From Nectonema munidae (taxonomy: Eukaryota > Nematomorpha > Nectonematoida > Nectonematidae), in contig JAUIRK010001010.1 of NCBI GenBank assembly GCA_030549495.1, forward strand, positions 1 through 64,000: a stretch of 64,000 nucleotides of DNA, in the 5' to 3' direction. Below are positions 22,647 through 33,709 of this stretch, in pieces (position 1 is the first letter of the stretch; the number at the start of each line of letters is the position of its first letter). The position numbers and the translations under genes are program-made. The notes beneath the pieces were generated by a model. That model was not told where the DNA came from. It saw only the letters and a list, made by a program, of their open reading frames with translations, and did no database searches.

Positions 22647-23640
22647 CACTATTTCTCAAGCTTTGAATCCTTATGATATCCAATTTATAAATGCCTTTAC
22701 ACGAACCCTTGACACTTAAAAACTTTTTCTGAGTGTTACACTCTTTTTATAATCTACATAAAAAGTACTATTTTCCACTACTTTACACCTTACATATCTT
22801 CAACTGTATAAATGACAAGGAGTTAAAAAAAGCCAACCGAACATTAGGAATAATGAGTATTTGTTGGTGTTGAAAGAGCGAAATCTTACTTTCAATGCAG
22901 TTAAATAGGATTTGTTTGGTCATAAAAGGTCAAAGACTCTGCAACTTACAGCATTTGTAAGAAAACTTTAAAATGTTTTGGAGGAACAACATCAAGTATT
23001 AAAAGAAACATTCAAAAAGTTCATTTAATTAATAATGAGCAAGCAAAAGGTTCTCAAAAAATTCATCGAAATATTAAATAATTTTTAATTAAAAAGTCAA
23101 TGGAAGAAGAAATATATTTATTAGCTAGTGTAGATGGTGTGAGTTTTCATTCATACAATCGTTAAAATATGGTGATTAAATTAAATGAACAAAAAGACTG
23201 ATCTTTATTTTTATTTTAAAAATCAACTTGAAAATGATGTTCTCTATTCTTATTCTGTGCTTAGATGAATTTACATCTTTACAAAATAGAAGATACTTAA
23301 CACCTAATATTTGTGATAATGAAAACTTTTGGTGTCTTGGTATGATTAGAATTTTCGATTCTTTGAATTGTTTTAAAATTCAAGATATTGTTTCCAAAAA
23401 TCTACAAGAAATGAATTTATGCATTAAAAACATTGTAGCGTGCACAATAGATGGAGCAGCAATAATGTTGAAGTTTGAAAAAGAAATTGAATGTTACCAT
23501 AAAGAATGTGTTCCTCATATTATTCACCTTTCGGTATACGATGTTTTGTATTCAACAAATAAAACAATTTTTGAAAATAAAATATGGAAAGCAAATCTGA
23601 TATAGGAGCTGAAGAGAAGAAGATTTAAGTGATACTTAAA
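22647..23640 (+). pseudogene. hAT transposon relic (BED finger plus catalytic core)
   Basis: A decayed hAT element. The left end CACTATTTCTCAAGC at 22647 resembles hAT termini. At about 22930-23030 a BED zinc finger is readable (YSICKKTLKCFGGTTSSIKR then H), with the usual first Cys replaced by Tyr. At 23228-23605 the core continues: LCLDEFTSLQNRRYL with the first catalytic Asp, FWCLGMIRIF, NIVACTIDGAAIMLKF with the second Asp, and CVPHIIHLSVYDVLY. Several stops separate these parts, and the C-terminal dimerisation region and right terminus are not found. Neighbouring piggyBac pieces suggest insertion into older TE debris. Confidence 0.75.
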
Positions 23641-23879
23641 AAACGGTTTTAAGAAGAAATCGAAAAATAGTAAGATTTTTTTTTAAAAAGTAGTTTTTCT
23701 AAAGTAATTGATAAGGTAAGGTTGATATTTAAAATTTTCCGTAAATCATATTTAAAAATGATAGACTAAAAAATTTTGTAAAAGTAGAAAATAATGGAAA
23801 AAAATTAAATTAATACTGGATTGCAAAACAAAATGGAACACTCTTCTTCATATGATTGAACGTTTTGTTTTTTTTTTTA

Positions 23880-24100
23880 AATTACATCCCTCGCAAGACG
23901 AGCTATTGGTAAAAAAAATTCCATATATATTATTCTAACTTTATTTTGTGTATAATCCCTTTAAAAAATATGTTATACGAATGAATGTTTTGAGTTCTTA
24001 ATTTTTAATTTTTGTCATTTCCGCAAAAATGTATTATTTGGCTAATATAAAATGATTTTAACATCTTTCATCTTTTAGTAAATTGTATAGATGGCGTTAA
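23880..24100. mobile_element. piggyBac end-like segment (CCCTCGCAAGACGAG ... AGATGGCGTTAA)
   Basis: This 220-bp segment starts near TTACATCCCTCGCAAGACGA and ends AGATGGCGTTAA. The same pair of boundaries occurs at 62685 (TTACCCTCGCAGGACGAC) and 62962 (AGGTGGCGTTAA), so it is a repeated unit, either a short non-autonomous piggyBac or the terminal region of a larger one. It sits just upstream of a piggyBac N-terminal fragment, as does the 62.7-kb copy. Confidence 0.5.
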
Positions 24101-24669
24101 GTCTTTGTTTTTTAAGCAAAAAACATGTGATAATGGATAAGTGACAATTATCAACTAATTGGTTTGACAATTAGTTAGCCGCCTAAAGTGGAAAAGTACA
24201 ATTACCGACTGCCTTTGACATTCACTAATATCAATCTACCTACACACTGGAGGGAGACCACTGAAAAGCATATAAATACTAATACAATACTCAGTATACA
24301 CACTTGTTTCTTCCAATAAAGTATTTTCTTCCTTTGCAATCAACATGTCAAAATTTTATTAAAATAATTTTATTCTAACGATAACTAATATGCGCAATTC
24401 TCTGTTTTTGTGTGTGTAATCCTATATCGATTCTTTCGTATACGCATTTTCATCATTCGTCTCGTATGTGGAGTAAATGTGAAAAAAATAAGAGAATTTT
24501 CTTATGTGCATGGAGCTGCATGTGGCATAAAAGATGTAAATAATCATAGTTAGTAAACTGTATCGATTTACTCTTTGATCTTCTTTTGTTTTCATTTTGC
24601 TAACCATCAATAAACATTTTTCTGGAGACGTTTGCTTCAAGCATTTAAAATTATGAAAGCTCTTCATCT

Positions 24670-24890
24670 TTTAATCTTTCTAACTACACTTATTCATCGA
24701 CTAGAAAATTTCATTTCTGATTCACTTGTAGCTCCAGATGAAACAGAATACTTTTGGACATCTAGAAGACTGTATTAAGGTCGACATGAAAGGCGAAATA
24801 TTAGAGGTAATATCATACACCCTACCCGTCCTAAAAATGGTGCTGAAGCTTTGAGAACATCAATTAAAAATTTTCAGACATTTAAAACCT
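24670..24890 (+). pseudogene. piggyBac transposase N-terminal fragment E
   Basis: A short + strand relic of the piggyBac N-terminal region: SDSLVAPDETEYFWTSRR, an in-frame stop, then NIRGNIIHPTRPKNGAEALR. Coding similarity ends where the satellite array starts. No catalytic domain remains. Confidence 0.7.
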
Positions 24891-25745
24891 CTAAATGCAA
24901 AAAATGATTTCAGAAATAAAAATTATCATGGTCGAATTGGTATAAAAACATATATTTCATGTAAAATTAGAGAGAATATTTTCGGATATAGTTTTCAGAC
25001 ATAAACCGCAAATTTGATTGATACTAGCAGTAAAACCTCTAAATGCCAAAACTGTGTTCAGAAATGAAATCATGATCTATTTGCTATAAAAACATATATT
25101 TCATGTAAAATTTGAATCAATATTTTTGGAAACAAATTTTAGAACTAAACGCAAATTTGATTGATACTTATAGGTATTTTCAAATTCAAACTGCAAAAAT
25201 TGAGTCCATAAATGAAACTAGCATGGTTGATTTGGTATAAAAACATATATTTAATTGTAAAATTTGAATGAATGTTTTTGGAGACAATTTTTAGAAGTAA
25301 ACCGCAAATTTGATTAACACTTATAGTTATTTTCACATCCTAAATGTAAAAAATGAGTTTAGAAATGAAAACAGCATGGCCGATTTAGTATAACACATAT
25401 ATTTCATTGTAAAATTTGAATGAATGTTTTTGGAGATAATTTTTAGAAGTAAACCGCACATTTGATTAACACTTATAGGTATTTTCAGATCCTAAACGTA
25501 AAAAATGAGTCCAGAAATGAAACCAGCATGGCCGCTTTAGTATAACACATATATTTTATGTAAAATGTGAAGGAATGTTTTTGGAGACAATTTTCAGAAG
25601 TAAATCGCAAATTTGATTAACACTTATAGGTATTTTCAAATCCTAGATGTAAAAAATGAGTCCAGAAAGGAAAACAGCATGACCGATTTAGTATAAAAAC
25701 ATATATTTTATGTAAAATTTGAAAGTATATTTTATTAGATATATT
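24866..25745. repeat. ~152-bp satellite array, six units
   Basis: Six head-to-tail copies of a unit of about 143-152 bp. The anchor ACATATATTT occurs at 24949, 25092, 25243, 25395, 25547 and 25699; the last four intervals are 151 or 152 bp. Units share ACCGCAAATTTGATT, TTTTTGGAGACAATTTT and CCAGAAATGAAA. Later units are more alike than the first, as in an array growing by unequal exchange. The array begins inside the piggyBac E remnant. Confidence 0.85.
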
Positions 25746-26586
25746 TTTGATCAATCAAAATTTTGATTGACATTTTCTAAAAAGTAGCCATGATTATTGA
25801 AAAAATTAAATATATTAAGTGTTATGCTTTCCAAACTGTATATAATTATAAATTTTCAAGGCATTATATAATATAGATCCCAAGTTATAAGATTAAGTAC
25901 AGAAAATGTCAAAATTTTGCTGAAAAATTTTAATTTTTGATTTTGATTTACAGTTTTGGACATGAAAGGGTCATTCAACTACCATGAAGATGGTTTCAAA
26001 AGATGAAGCTAGCGATTTTAGGAAAAGTCACAAAATTTGAAGGGATACGATTCAGCCAATTTTCTACAATTAATTTTTTAATGAAGGGTTGGGGGCGTTA
26101 TAGAGTTAATGATGAAATAATACAAAAATTATAATTTGTATATTACTTTTGTAGTATGTTTTCCCGATATCCTTTATTTAAAGTATTCGCGTTGATTTTG
26201 ATAATTAATTCCAATATTAAAAAAGGTTGATTTATTAAATTTGTTCCTTTTTAAGTAATTCATTATAAATCTATCTCAAGTATACTCTTATTTATCTATT
26301 AAACTTTTACAATTTTCTTCTACCTGAGTTCAGCCTATTTTATGAGTTAAATCAGTTTTTATTAAATCTAAAAAATTTGCAGAGCTATTAACTCTCGCTT
26401 GACGGACGTATAAATTATAACACGGTTGACGGACTCTATGACATTTTTGTCCAAAAAAAAATTATATTCTTTTACGTTCAAAAAGACTGATTTTTGTAGT
26501 TTTGTATCAAATCATAGTTTTTCTGTTAGTTTGAAAAGAAACAAGAAAATATATAATAAATCTATGATAAATTTTTATTCATCAAA
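25746..26586. other. AT-rich DNA with a possible piggyBac outer end
   Basis: No gene is seen. At about 26391 the string TTAACTCTCGCTTGACGGAC resembles the CCCTCGCAGGACGAC boundary found at 62685 and 23880, and a second TTGACGGACTC follows. This may be the outer left end of piggyBac C. Confidence 0.4.
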
Positions 26587-29161
26587 TTAACGCCATCTAC
26601 TTAATTTTTAAAATTAGTTTTTTGAATATCAAAAATTCAAAGAAAGCTAACTTTCAAAAGCTACAGTAAAACTATAGCAATCATCTAAATTTTTCACCTT
26701 TATTTACCATAATATTTGATAAAATGTTTTTTCAGAAATCATACCTTTTTCAAGACTAACTGGTACTTAAATTTTCTACATTTATTGGGAAATAACTTTT
26801 TGTTTATAGTTTTTTTCAGTGTTTATACCATAATACTAATATTGTATGTTAATTATTGTTGTATATAAATGTTGTGAACAACCGTTATTATAACGCACTA
26901 ACCATGGTCAAAAAAGCAGAAACTATTACTGATTTGCGTTATAATTTTTCCAAAGTTAGAAGTATTTTCACTTGTAACTGGTTAAAATTGAAGCCATGAC
27001 ATATCGCGATATCATGATGATCTGAAAAATGATATTCAATACGCTGTGAATTTGAGAGAATGGGCCTGACCTTGAGAGGAATATGCTTGAATATTTTTTT
27101 TCATATATATATCGGGACTGATTTGTTTATCGCATAGTAATGATACTGTGAAGCAAACGGTGTGTTATTGATCTCTTCTGTTATGCATCGCTATGAACGA
27201 TGTGATGTTTGCAAAATCTCTTCAAGTTGCCAACAAATAGAGAATGATAAAGCGATAAATGATTGAAAGCCACTATGTTGCAAATATTTTACTTGCATCA
27301 ATTATTTCTCCACATCTGTTCCCAACTATCTCGTTATCATTCTTTGTTTCAAGTTGTGAATTCCTTATTCTACTGTATATTTGTCAGGCTTGTATTTCAT
27401 ATTCCATCTTTTCCCTTGAACAGCGTCTTTTGTGTTTCTCTTGGAATAGATTGGTTTTTCTTCTTTTCTCCAAAATGTCTTCTTCGTTTTCTTTTTCTAC
27501 TGGCTCCTCTGCTGATAGTTTCGATACCGAAATTTCTATATCCTCCTTCACAAGTGAAGATGAATTGCTTGATGAAACATTAGTTGCTCCGGATTTAACA
27601 GAGTATACTAAACAGCCGAAACGCCAAGGAACAGGGAGGCCTGAAAGCTTGAATATTCGAAATATTGTACTGGAACCTCCTGGTCCTAAAGGATTAGCTA
27701 AGAATATGAACGATATTTTATTGATATTCAGGCTGTTTTTTGATTTTGAGTTGATTTCCTTCATTTACTCAAAAAGTTTACACAAGATGGAAACCAATTA
27801 TAAGTTCGATCAATATTTTTTGTTAAAATTTTTAGATCCCAACGTCAAAAATATGCACACTTGCTTCATTCGTATAAAGTGTTCGAAGTACACCATCTTC
27901 TATCTTATTTTGGAGCGTTAATATATTTAGAACAAAATGGGGATCAAAAAATAAAAGTTTCAGAATTATTCTCAAAATTAGGTTCTTCATTTTTGAAGGC
28001 TTGTATTGGACGAGATATGTTCGTCCTTATCCATGTTTTCTTACGGTTTGATGAAAAAGAACAACGAGATGCTTCTGATAAATTAAGTCCAATCAGAAAG
28101 ATACATAATCATTTTTTCAATGTATTTTATTGTTATTGGACACCGCACTCGACAGTGACCATTGATGAGCAGTTAGTTACATTTAGAAGTAATTGTCCTC
28201 TAAAAATCTAAGATCCCAAAAAGCCTGGTCACTATGGGATCAAGTTTTACCACCTAAATGATTTAAAGTTTTTCTACTTTCTAAAGCCTGAAATCTATAT
28301 TAGTGGATTAGAAGACAAAACTTACTTTTCAAGTTTCAACATCTGCCAAAGGTTGATCCAAGAAAGCAAATTCCTACTGGATGCGGCGTCTAAACCGATA
28401 GGTTCTTCACAAGTCATCAACTTGCTGTATGGTGTACGCAAAAAAAGTTGTCTTTGTGCGGCACTGTTACACCAAATAGAAGATTCATCCCAACACTATT
28501 CAGGCCAAAGCACTTGAAAACATTGAAGTTACGAGAATGTGAAAGCCCTTCAATCTACTCAGACTACGCTTCTTTATCAGCTTACATTCCAAGAAAGCAC
28601 GCTACTCGTAACTTCAAAGCTCTTTATATTCTTTCTTCACTGCATAAAAACGTAAAAATCAGCAATGTAGCTTCTAAACCCGAAAGTATGTTGGCTTACA
28701 ATGAATTTAAATGTGGTGTAGACGTTGCAAACAAAATGGTAAGAACTTATAGATCTTATAAACCTAATCGTAAATGACACATGCTGTATTTTCCAATTAT
28801 CCGATTATTTCTGTTATGAATACATGGATAATTGCGAGATTCAACTCTCCTAATGACTTTCCATCTTCAAAACAGAGTGGCAGAAAGTATTTCATAAAAA
28901 GACTTGCTCTTTATTTATGTGATGAAGCAATGAAAGTGAGATCCCACCAGTCTGAATTACCACTGGAGACGAGGTACTTTCTTGCGCATTATGGGTATGA
29001 GTAAACAACAGGAAACCAACCTTCAACATCGAAAAGAGTTCTTGTTCAAAATGCATTTCGAAGAGAAGCCGTACAGCTAGAAAGTGTGACAAAGGTAAAG
29101 CCACTGTATGTAAAATTCATTCGAAAACGCTGTGTTTGAATTGCTGCTAAATTTGTATTAA
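26587..29161 (+). mobile_element. piggyBac element C
   Basis: The left boundary TTAACGCCATCT (26587-26598) matches the termini of copy A. A piggyBac gene runs to about 29150, and another TTAACGCCATCT lies at 29158-29169. The right-hand motif is in the orientation of a left end, so the true right end may be lost, inverted, or the start of an adjoining copy. Confidence 0.6.
27475..29150 (+). pseudogene. piggyBac transposase C, broken by stops and frameshifts
   Basis: The most complete copy of this piggyBac family in the window. The N-terminal region from the ATG near 27475 has a Ser-rich acidic start and TLVAPDLTEYTKQPKRQGT, NIRNIVLEPPGPKGLAKNM. Coding continues in another frame at 27861 (HHLLSYFGALIYLEQNGDQK). 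Catalytic aspartates: STVTIDEQLVTF; a TDRFFTSHQLAVW segment directly after an in-frame TAA near 28395; and KCGVDVANKM. The frame changes again near 28775, then SSKQSGRKYFIKRLALYL, and the Cys-rich C-terminus follows in further frames (SRRAVQLESVTK, VCKIHSKTLCLNCC). Two or more frameshifts and stops make it inactive. Confidence 0.85.
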
Positions 29162-29429
29162 CGCCATCTGCAAACAAAAGTAAAAATTTAACATTCTTTT
29201 TATACTTTTCATCAAATAAATTTTTTCGCTGATCTCCTCAAAAATATTATTTTACCAACACTTTCTTCTCTTTTTTTCAAATATTTACATATAAATTTTG
29301 TGAAAGTTTTGTATGTTAAATTTTTCGCTATTGCTAATTAACTGACCAATGCGTCCAAAAAGCATTGAGACTTTGTATCGAACTGTGGCGAAAGGAGGTT
29401 TGATGCTGTATCTAAATCCAGTATTTGAC

Positions 29430-29687
29430 CAGGGCGGATCTAGATGATAATAATTTACTCAAAGGCGATTAAAATTTTTTTCTTTAAAATAAATTTTTCT
29501 CAATTTTCTTTATGAAAAATCATTGTGAATGAATGCGTAGGTAGACTATTATTTGTATCACATAAGCAACATTAACATATTTCATGTTGTGAATCTGAAA
29601 TACAACTCTTCCTCCACATAATGAAAACACTGATTTCCTTAAAAATCGGTAAAGGAGAAGAAGACCCCCCCCCTCTGGATCCCTGCT
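29430..29687. mobile_element. hAT-type MITE (CAGGGCGGATCTAGA ends)
   Basis: A 258-bp element starting CAGGGCGGATCTAGA and ending TCTGGATCCCTGCT. It is flanked by near-identical 9-bp repeats GTATTTGAC (29421-29429) and GTATCTGAC (29688-29696); exact boundaries are uncertain by a base or two. A C run sits just inside the right end. It belongs to the same broad family as the elements at 2151, 45031 and 47188. Confidence 0.7.
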
Positions 29688-29696
29688 GTATCTGAC

Positions 29697-30155
29697 TAAC
29701 CCTTTTCCTGCCCCTTATACATAAAAGTTGTATCGTATGAATGCATAACAAAAAAAAGTTGGTACAAATGCAAAACATAAAAAAAATTCTACAAATACTT
29801 AGCTCTATATAAATGTTCTTTATCCATTTTTAGCTGTAATTGAACAATTCCAGATTGTTTTAAATCTTTCTCATAACGGATAGTTGAAAAATGAAATTTA
29901 AGAGGAAGGCTGTACTTGAAGAAAGAAAATTCGATTTTTATGTTTCAATAAGCTATTTGAACTTTGTTTTTTCTCAATAAATCTTTTTAAGTTTTATTAA
30001 ATTCCTATTAATATAATATTTCAAAAATTAATATGCTAGAAATTTAAATCTACATCTGAATTTTTTTACAGATGAATCTTGTTTTCTATTTATTTAATCA
30101 ATAGTGATACAAATGTATCCCGTCCCATTAAGAAATTTTTAACCATAGAAAGACT
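29697..30155. other. AT-rich intergenic DNA
   Basis: Nothing recognisable; no exon-like GC-rich block, repeat unit or element end. Confidence 0.4.
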
Positions 30156-30159
30156 ATAG

Positions 30160-31092
30160 GGGTTGTTCACCATTGACGTCACCCCAATTTTTGTCAAATT
30201 TTACTCTCTCCCTATTGTCAACTTCACTTTACCCCCCCCCCCCTCCCCCCTCCACTTTTAGGAAAAAATATAGGGTCAATTCTGTCAAAAATATTCGGCC
30301 CAAAACTATTTTCATCTTCATATTTAACTTCTTCTACTTCTTCGTACCTTTCATTTTCTAAAATTATTTGAGCTTGTGTGGGTTTAAAGATGCAAAATGA
30401 TGAGTGCTTGGTTTTTCTTTGATTTAACAAAAGTACTTTGAACACTTCAAGCAACTGCGGCGTTTAAAGTTCTTCCTTCCGCATCCAATTTTTGGAAAGA
30501 AGGGCAGAACTCATCGATATGCTGAGCTTGAAATAGTGAATTAAAATGACCGTTTATCATGTAAGCCTGTTTTTATTGAACTAATTGGAACAGAAGGTGG
30601 TAAAAACCTTAAAATAGAATTAACAAAAATGCAGGTAACAACTTTCGCTTGAAAACACATACTTTAATTTCAATGAAAGTTTAATTTGTTTTTTTTTTAA
30701 ATATTTATATATATTTTTTTTAATAACACCATAGTGGGTGTCCTTTGCAACCATTTCATTGATTTTTCCTCAAAATTTTACTTTGTATATAATATAAAAA
30801 TGATATAAAAACTATTCGGAGGCATATAAGTTAGTGTATTAATTTGATTACCTGACGGAAAAACGTATCATAATTTGTAAGAAATGGTTTACAACACTCG
30901 CTAATGTTACATTTTATGATTTGCATAAAATATTGTGAAATATACAGATCTGAGAAAAAGAGAAATCTATATATAATGTTGATGTCAACTTTTCCAAACC
31001 CCCCCCCCCCTCCCTGTTCACCTTTTGTCAATTTGAAGCCTCCCCCTTCCTCCCACCTCCCAGTCTGTGTTGACGTCAATTGTGAAATACCC
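30160..31092. mobile_element. MITE with GGGGTTGTTCACCATTGACG-type ends
   Basis: A roughly 930-bp element with inverted ends: left GGGGTTGTTCACCATTGACG, right the inverse of GGGGTATTTCACAATTGACG, each followed by TCA. The flanks read ATA on both sides, a possible 3-bp target duplication. C runs lie inside both arms (about 30233 and 31000). No transposase is seen inside. The ends resemble the smaller element at 21285. Confidence 0.65.
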
Positions 31093-31504
31093 CATACATA
31101 TAGTATATACCGGTCAATTGACCGGTAAAGTGTTTCAGCTTCACGAACATATGCGAAAAAACTTTTATTGACGTGAAAAGTAATACAAATTGAAATAAAA
31201 TATGCGTGAAAATGTTTTGTTGATTTTTATAGAATGATATATAGCTCCACATTCGTAAAACTTCTTAAATACTCATTATCAGTGTAATACGCATTATGGC
31301 TGGAAAACATTTGTATCGGAATGTTACAATAAAACATTTGTGGCGAAATGTTTACAAGATAGCGTGTAGTTTTTCTGTTTGAGGTTGTTTATATTTTAGT
31401 TTTAGATTATGTACCATTCTAAGTTTTCTGATTTTTCTATATTGTCATATAAAGCAAGCAAAATCATCTGTAACCTCTAAACTTCTTGTGTGTAAAATGC
31501 TCTC

Positions 31505-31573
31505 ATTGATATTATAATAAGGCATTCATTGATATTGTAATAAGGCATTCATTGATATTGTAATAAGGCATTC
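31505..31573. repeat. 23-bp tandem repeat, three copies
   Basis: Three perfect or near-perfect copies of a 23-bp unit (ATTGATATTGTAATAAGGCA plus TTC) at 31505, 31528 and 31551. The array lies in the 5' leader of the piggyBac gene that follows. Confidence 0.9.
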
Positions 31574-31718
31574 ATACAAAACAAATGCCAAAAAGTGTTT
31601 ACAAAAAAAGAGAGCCGTTTTATTGTTTGAAGCGGTGGTTGCGCGTACATAGAGTTTTATAGTTTATTGATTTTTCTGAATGATACATAACTAATCAAAC
31701 AACAGTTTTGATGTCTTT

Positions 31719-33035
31719 ATGGAAGTGTATGGATACAGAAATTTAGATGAAATAATCAGATTTACCACAGAAGAGGCTAAAAGAAAGAATGTCTTGAACT
31801 TTTCTTTACCTTTGTCGAAATACTTTACTTTTCTTCGACTTTGCATAATGAGAGGTGTACTCAAAGGACGAAGTGAATATCTTCATAACTTTTGGAATGC
31901 GAATTATGGAAGAAAAAAATTCAATGAGACGATATCTCGTAACGATTTAAAACATTTTTACTTTATCTACGATTTGATTACAAGAGCTCGCGTTCTCTAA
32001 GAAAGGAAAAAGATCCTTTCACAGCGATTCGCTCACTTTGGAGCAACGTAATGGAGAACTTTCAAAAGTGCTACTTTCCTCATGGATCAGTTACTGTTGA
32101 CGAACAACTTTATCCATGTCGCAGCAGGTGCAAATTCATTCAATACATGCCAGGTAAACCATTAAAATTTGGAATAAAGTTTTGGATGCTTTGTGATTCC
32201 CACAGTTACTATGTTTTGCAATCACTTCCTTACACTGGTAAAGATGAATCTCGAGTTCATTTAAGCCAAGACGAACACGTTGTTTTGAAATTGTTAGATT
32301 CCTATAAATATATGAGTTTGAATGTGACTTGCGACAATTTTTTTACAAGTCTTTCCTGCGCTAAAAAACCTTTTGAGATAAAAGACAAGACTTGTGGGAA
32401 CAATTAGATCTCATAAGAGAAATTCTCCCACAAATGGAATTTGAAAAAAATGATCCGCTTTATGAATCAAAGTTCCTTTTTACGCAAGATGAAAGTAACA
32501 TGTTAGTAGGTTACCGAGCTAAAAAATAAAGATGTTTTTGTTTTATCATCACAGCATAAAAATCTAGAAGTTGTAGTTGAAGATTCGAAAAAGCGTCCAG
32601 AATGCATTCTTTATTAAAATAAAAAAAAGAAGGAGTAGATGCTGCTGATGAAATGCTTAGAGCATATTCTACGAAACCAGGTTCCAAAAGATGGCCACTC
32701 ACAGTATTTTTCAATTTATTGGACATCGTGTGTTTGAATACTTATATTTTATGGAAAGAAATATAAATTTCAACTAAAAAAGGAGAGAGTTTTTGATTGA
32801 CCTGGGAGAATCTCTATGTGAAAAAGAAAGAAATTCTAGAAGTTTTTAAAGAAAAATACTAATTCTAAGCGAAGATAGAGCCTCAACATCTAGCGACAAA
32901 ACTTTGGGAGATGGAAAAAGGACCACCTGTAAAATATGTCAAATAAAAAAGAAAGAACGTGTTGTCCGAACTGTTCTAATTATATTTGTGGATCTTGTTC
33001 TTTTCAAGTATGTAAACTATGTTTAAAATTATAAT
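31719..33035 (+). pseudogene. piggyBac transposase (PGBD4-like), frameshifted
   Basis: DDE_Tnp_1_7 transposase of a second piggyBac lineage. Parts in order: the N-terminal domain (IMRGVLKGRSEYLHNFW, NYGRKKFNETISRN); after a frameshift near 31995 the core (GSVTVDEQLYPCRSRCKF with the first Asp; KFGIKFWMLCDSHSYYVL; MSLNVTCDNFFTSLS with the second Asp). After 32410 the frame is lost, returning near 32630 as KEGVDAADEMLRAYSTKPG (third Asp), KRWPLTVFFNLLDIV, and a C-terminal Cys cluster (TTCKICQIKKK, then C-x2-C pairs) ending about 33035. The stops and shifts make it a pseudogene. Confidence 0.8.
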
Positions 33036-33149
33036 AATTTCATCTTAATAAACAATTCTAAATATTTTCTTCAAATAAGTTACTTATTTTGACTTTTTAT
33101 CATAAAATATTAAAAAATGATGATATCGGTCATTTGACCGGTATGATCT

Positions 33150-33705
33150 TAGTTGAAGAAAAACTTATATACGCTTTGGAAAATTTAGAAATAAAAAACA
33201 GAACATTCTAACTTATAACTTTGTATAAAATATTAGAATTCTATAAGTTTCGATTGAATGAGTATAAGTTCCCAAGAGTTACAGTCGGAAGGTAAGAAAA
33301 ATAACTTACCCGTCAATTGACCGACTTGGTCTTTCTAGGAATTCAATAAAAATCAAAAGGAAATAAATATACACAAATAAATCAATGTTATCCTTAAAGT
33401 TGATGTTTCTCACAAATTTTGATAAAAAGTTTTATATAAAACGATAAATTGTAATATTTTTATTGAAGTTATATTCAATATATTTCTTGATATATAAAAT
33501 ATAATTATATATATCATCCTCACATGCTTTGATATCTTTTAAAACCTCAAGAGGTTGAACACGGGAGACAACCCCTAAAGTTTTTTGTTATTATCTTCTG
33601 AAATGTTAAAAGGATGAAGATATGCGACAAAAAGTACTTTTATGCATTCAATAAACAATTTAATGAGAGAAGAAAATATCAAAAAATAGCGGATTCATAT
33701 AGCAA
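33150..33705. other. AT-rich intergenic DNA
   Basis: No gene. It contains the third CGTCAATTGACCG-like motif at about 33312. Confidence 0.4.
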
Positions 33706-33709
33706 ATTA

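Larger units (their letters stand above)
31107..33147 (+). mobile_element. Distinct piggyBac element with palindromic termini
   Basis: A 2-kb element whose left end carries CCGGTCAATTGACCGG (31111-31126), a perfect 16-bp palindrome, and whose right end carries TCGGTCATTTGACCGGT (about 33127-33143). A further copy, CGTCAATTGACCG, lies at about 33312. These ends differ from the TTAACGCCATCT family. No obvious TTAA duplication is present at the palindromes, so exact borders are uncertain. The enclosed transposase is on the + strand. Confidence 0.65.

Noticed and set aside
24866-25745. CRISPR-like array
   Set aside because: Units are 143-152 bp with no constant repeat/variable spacer structure and the DNA is eukaryotic; it is a satellite.
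27259-27474. Signal-peptide-like extension upstream of piggyBac copy C
   Set aside because: The family start is the Met near 27475 followed by the Ser-rich acidic stretch, as in copies A and F; the hydrophobic part is T-rich leader.
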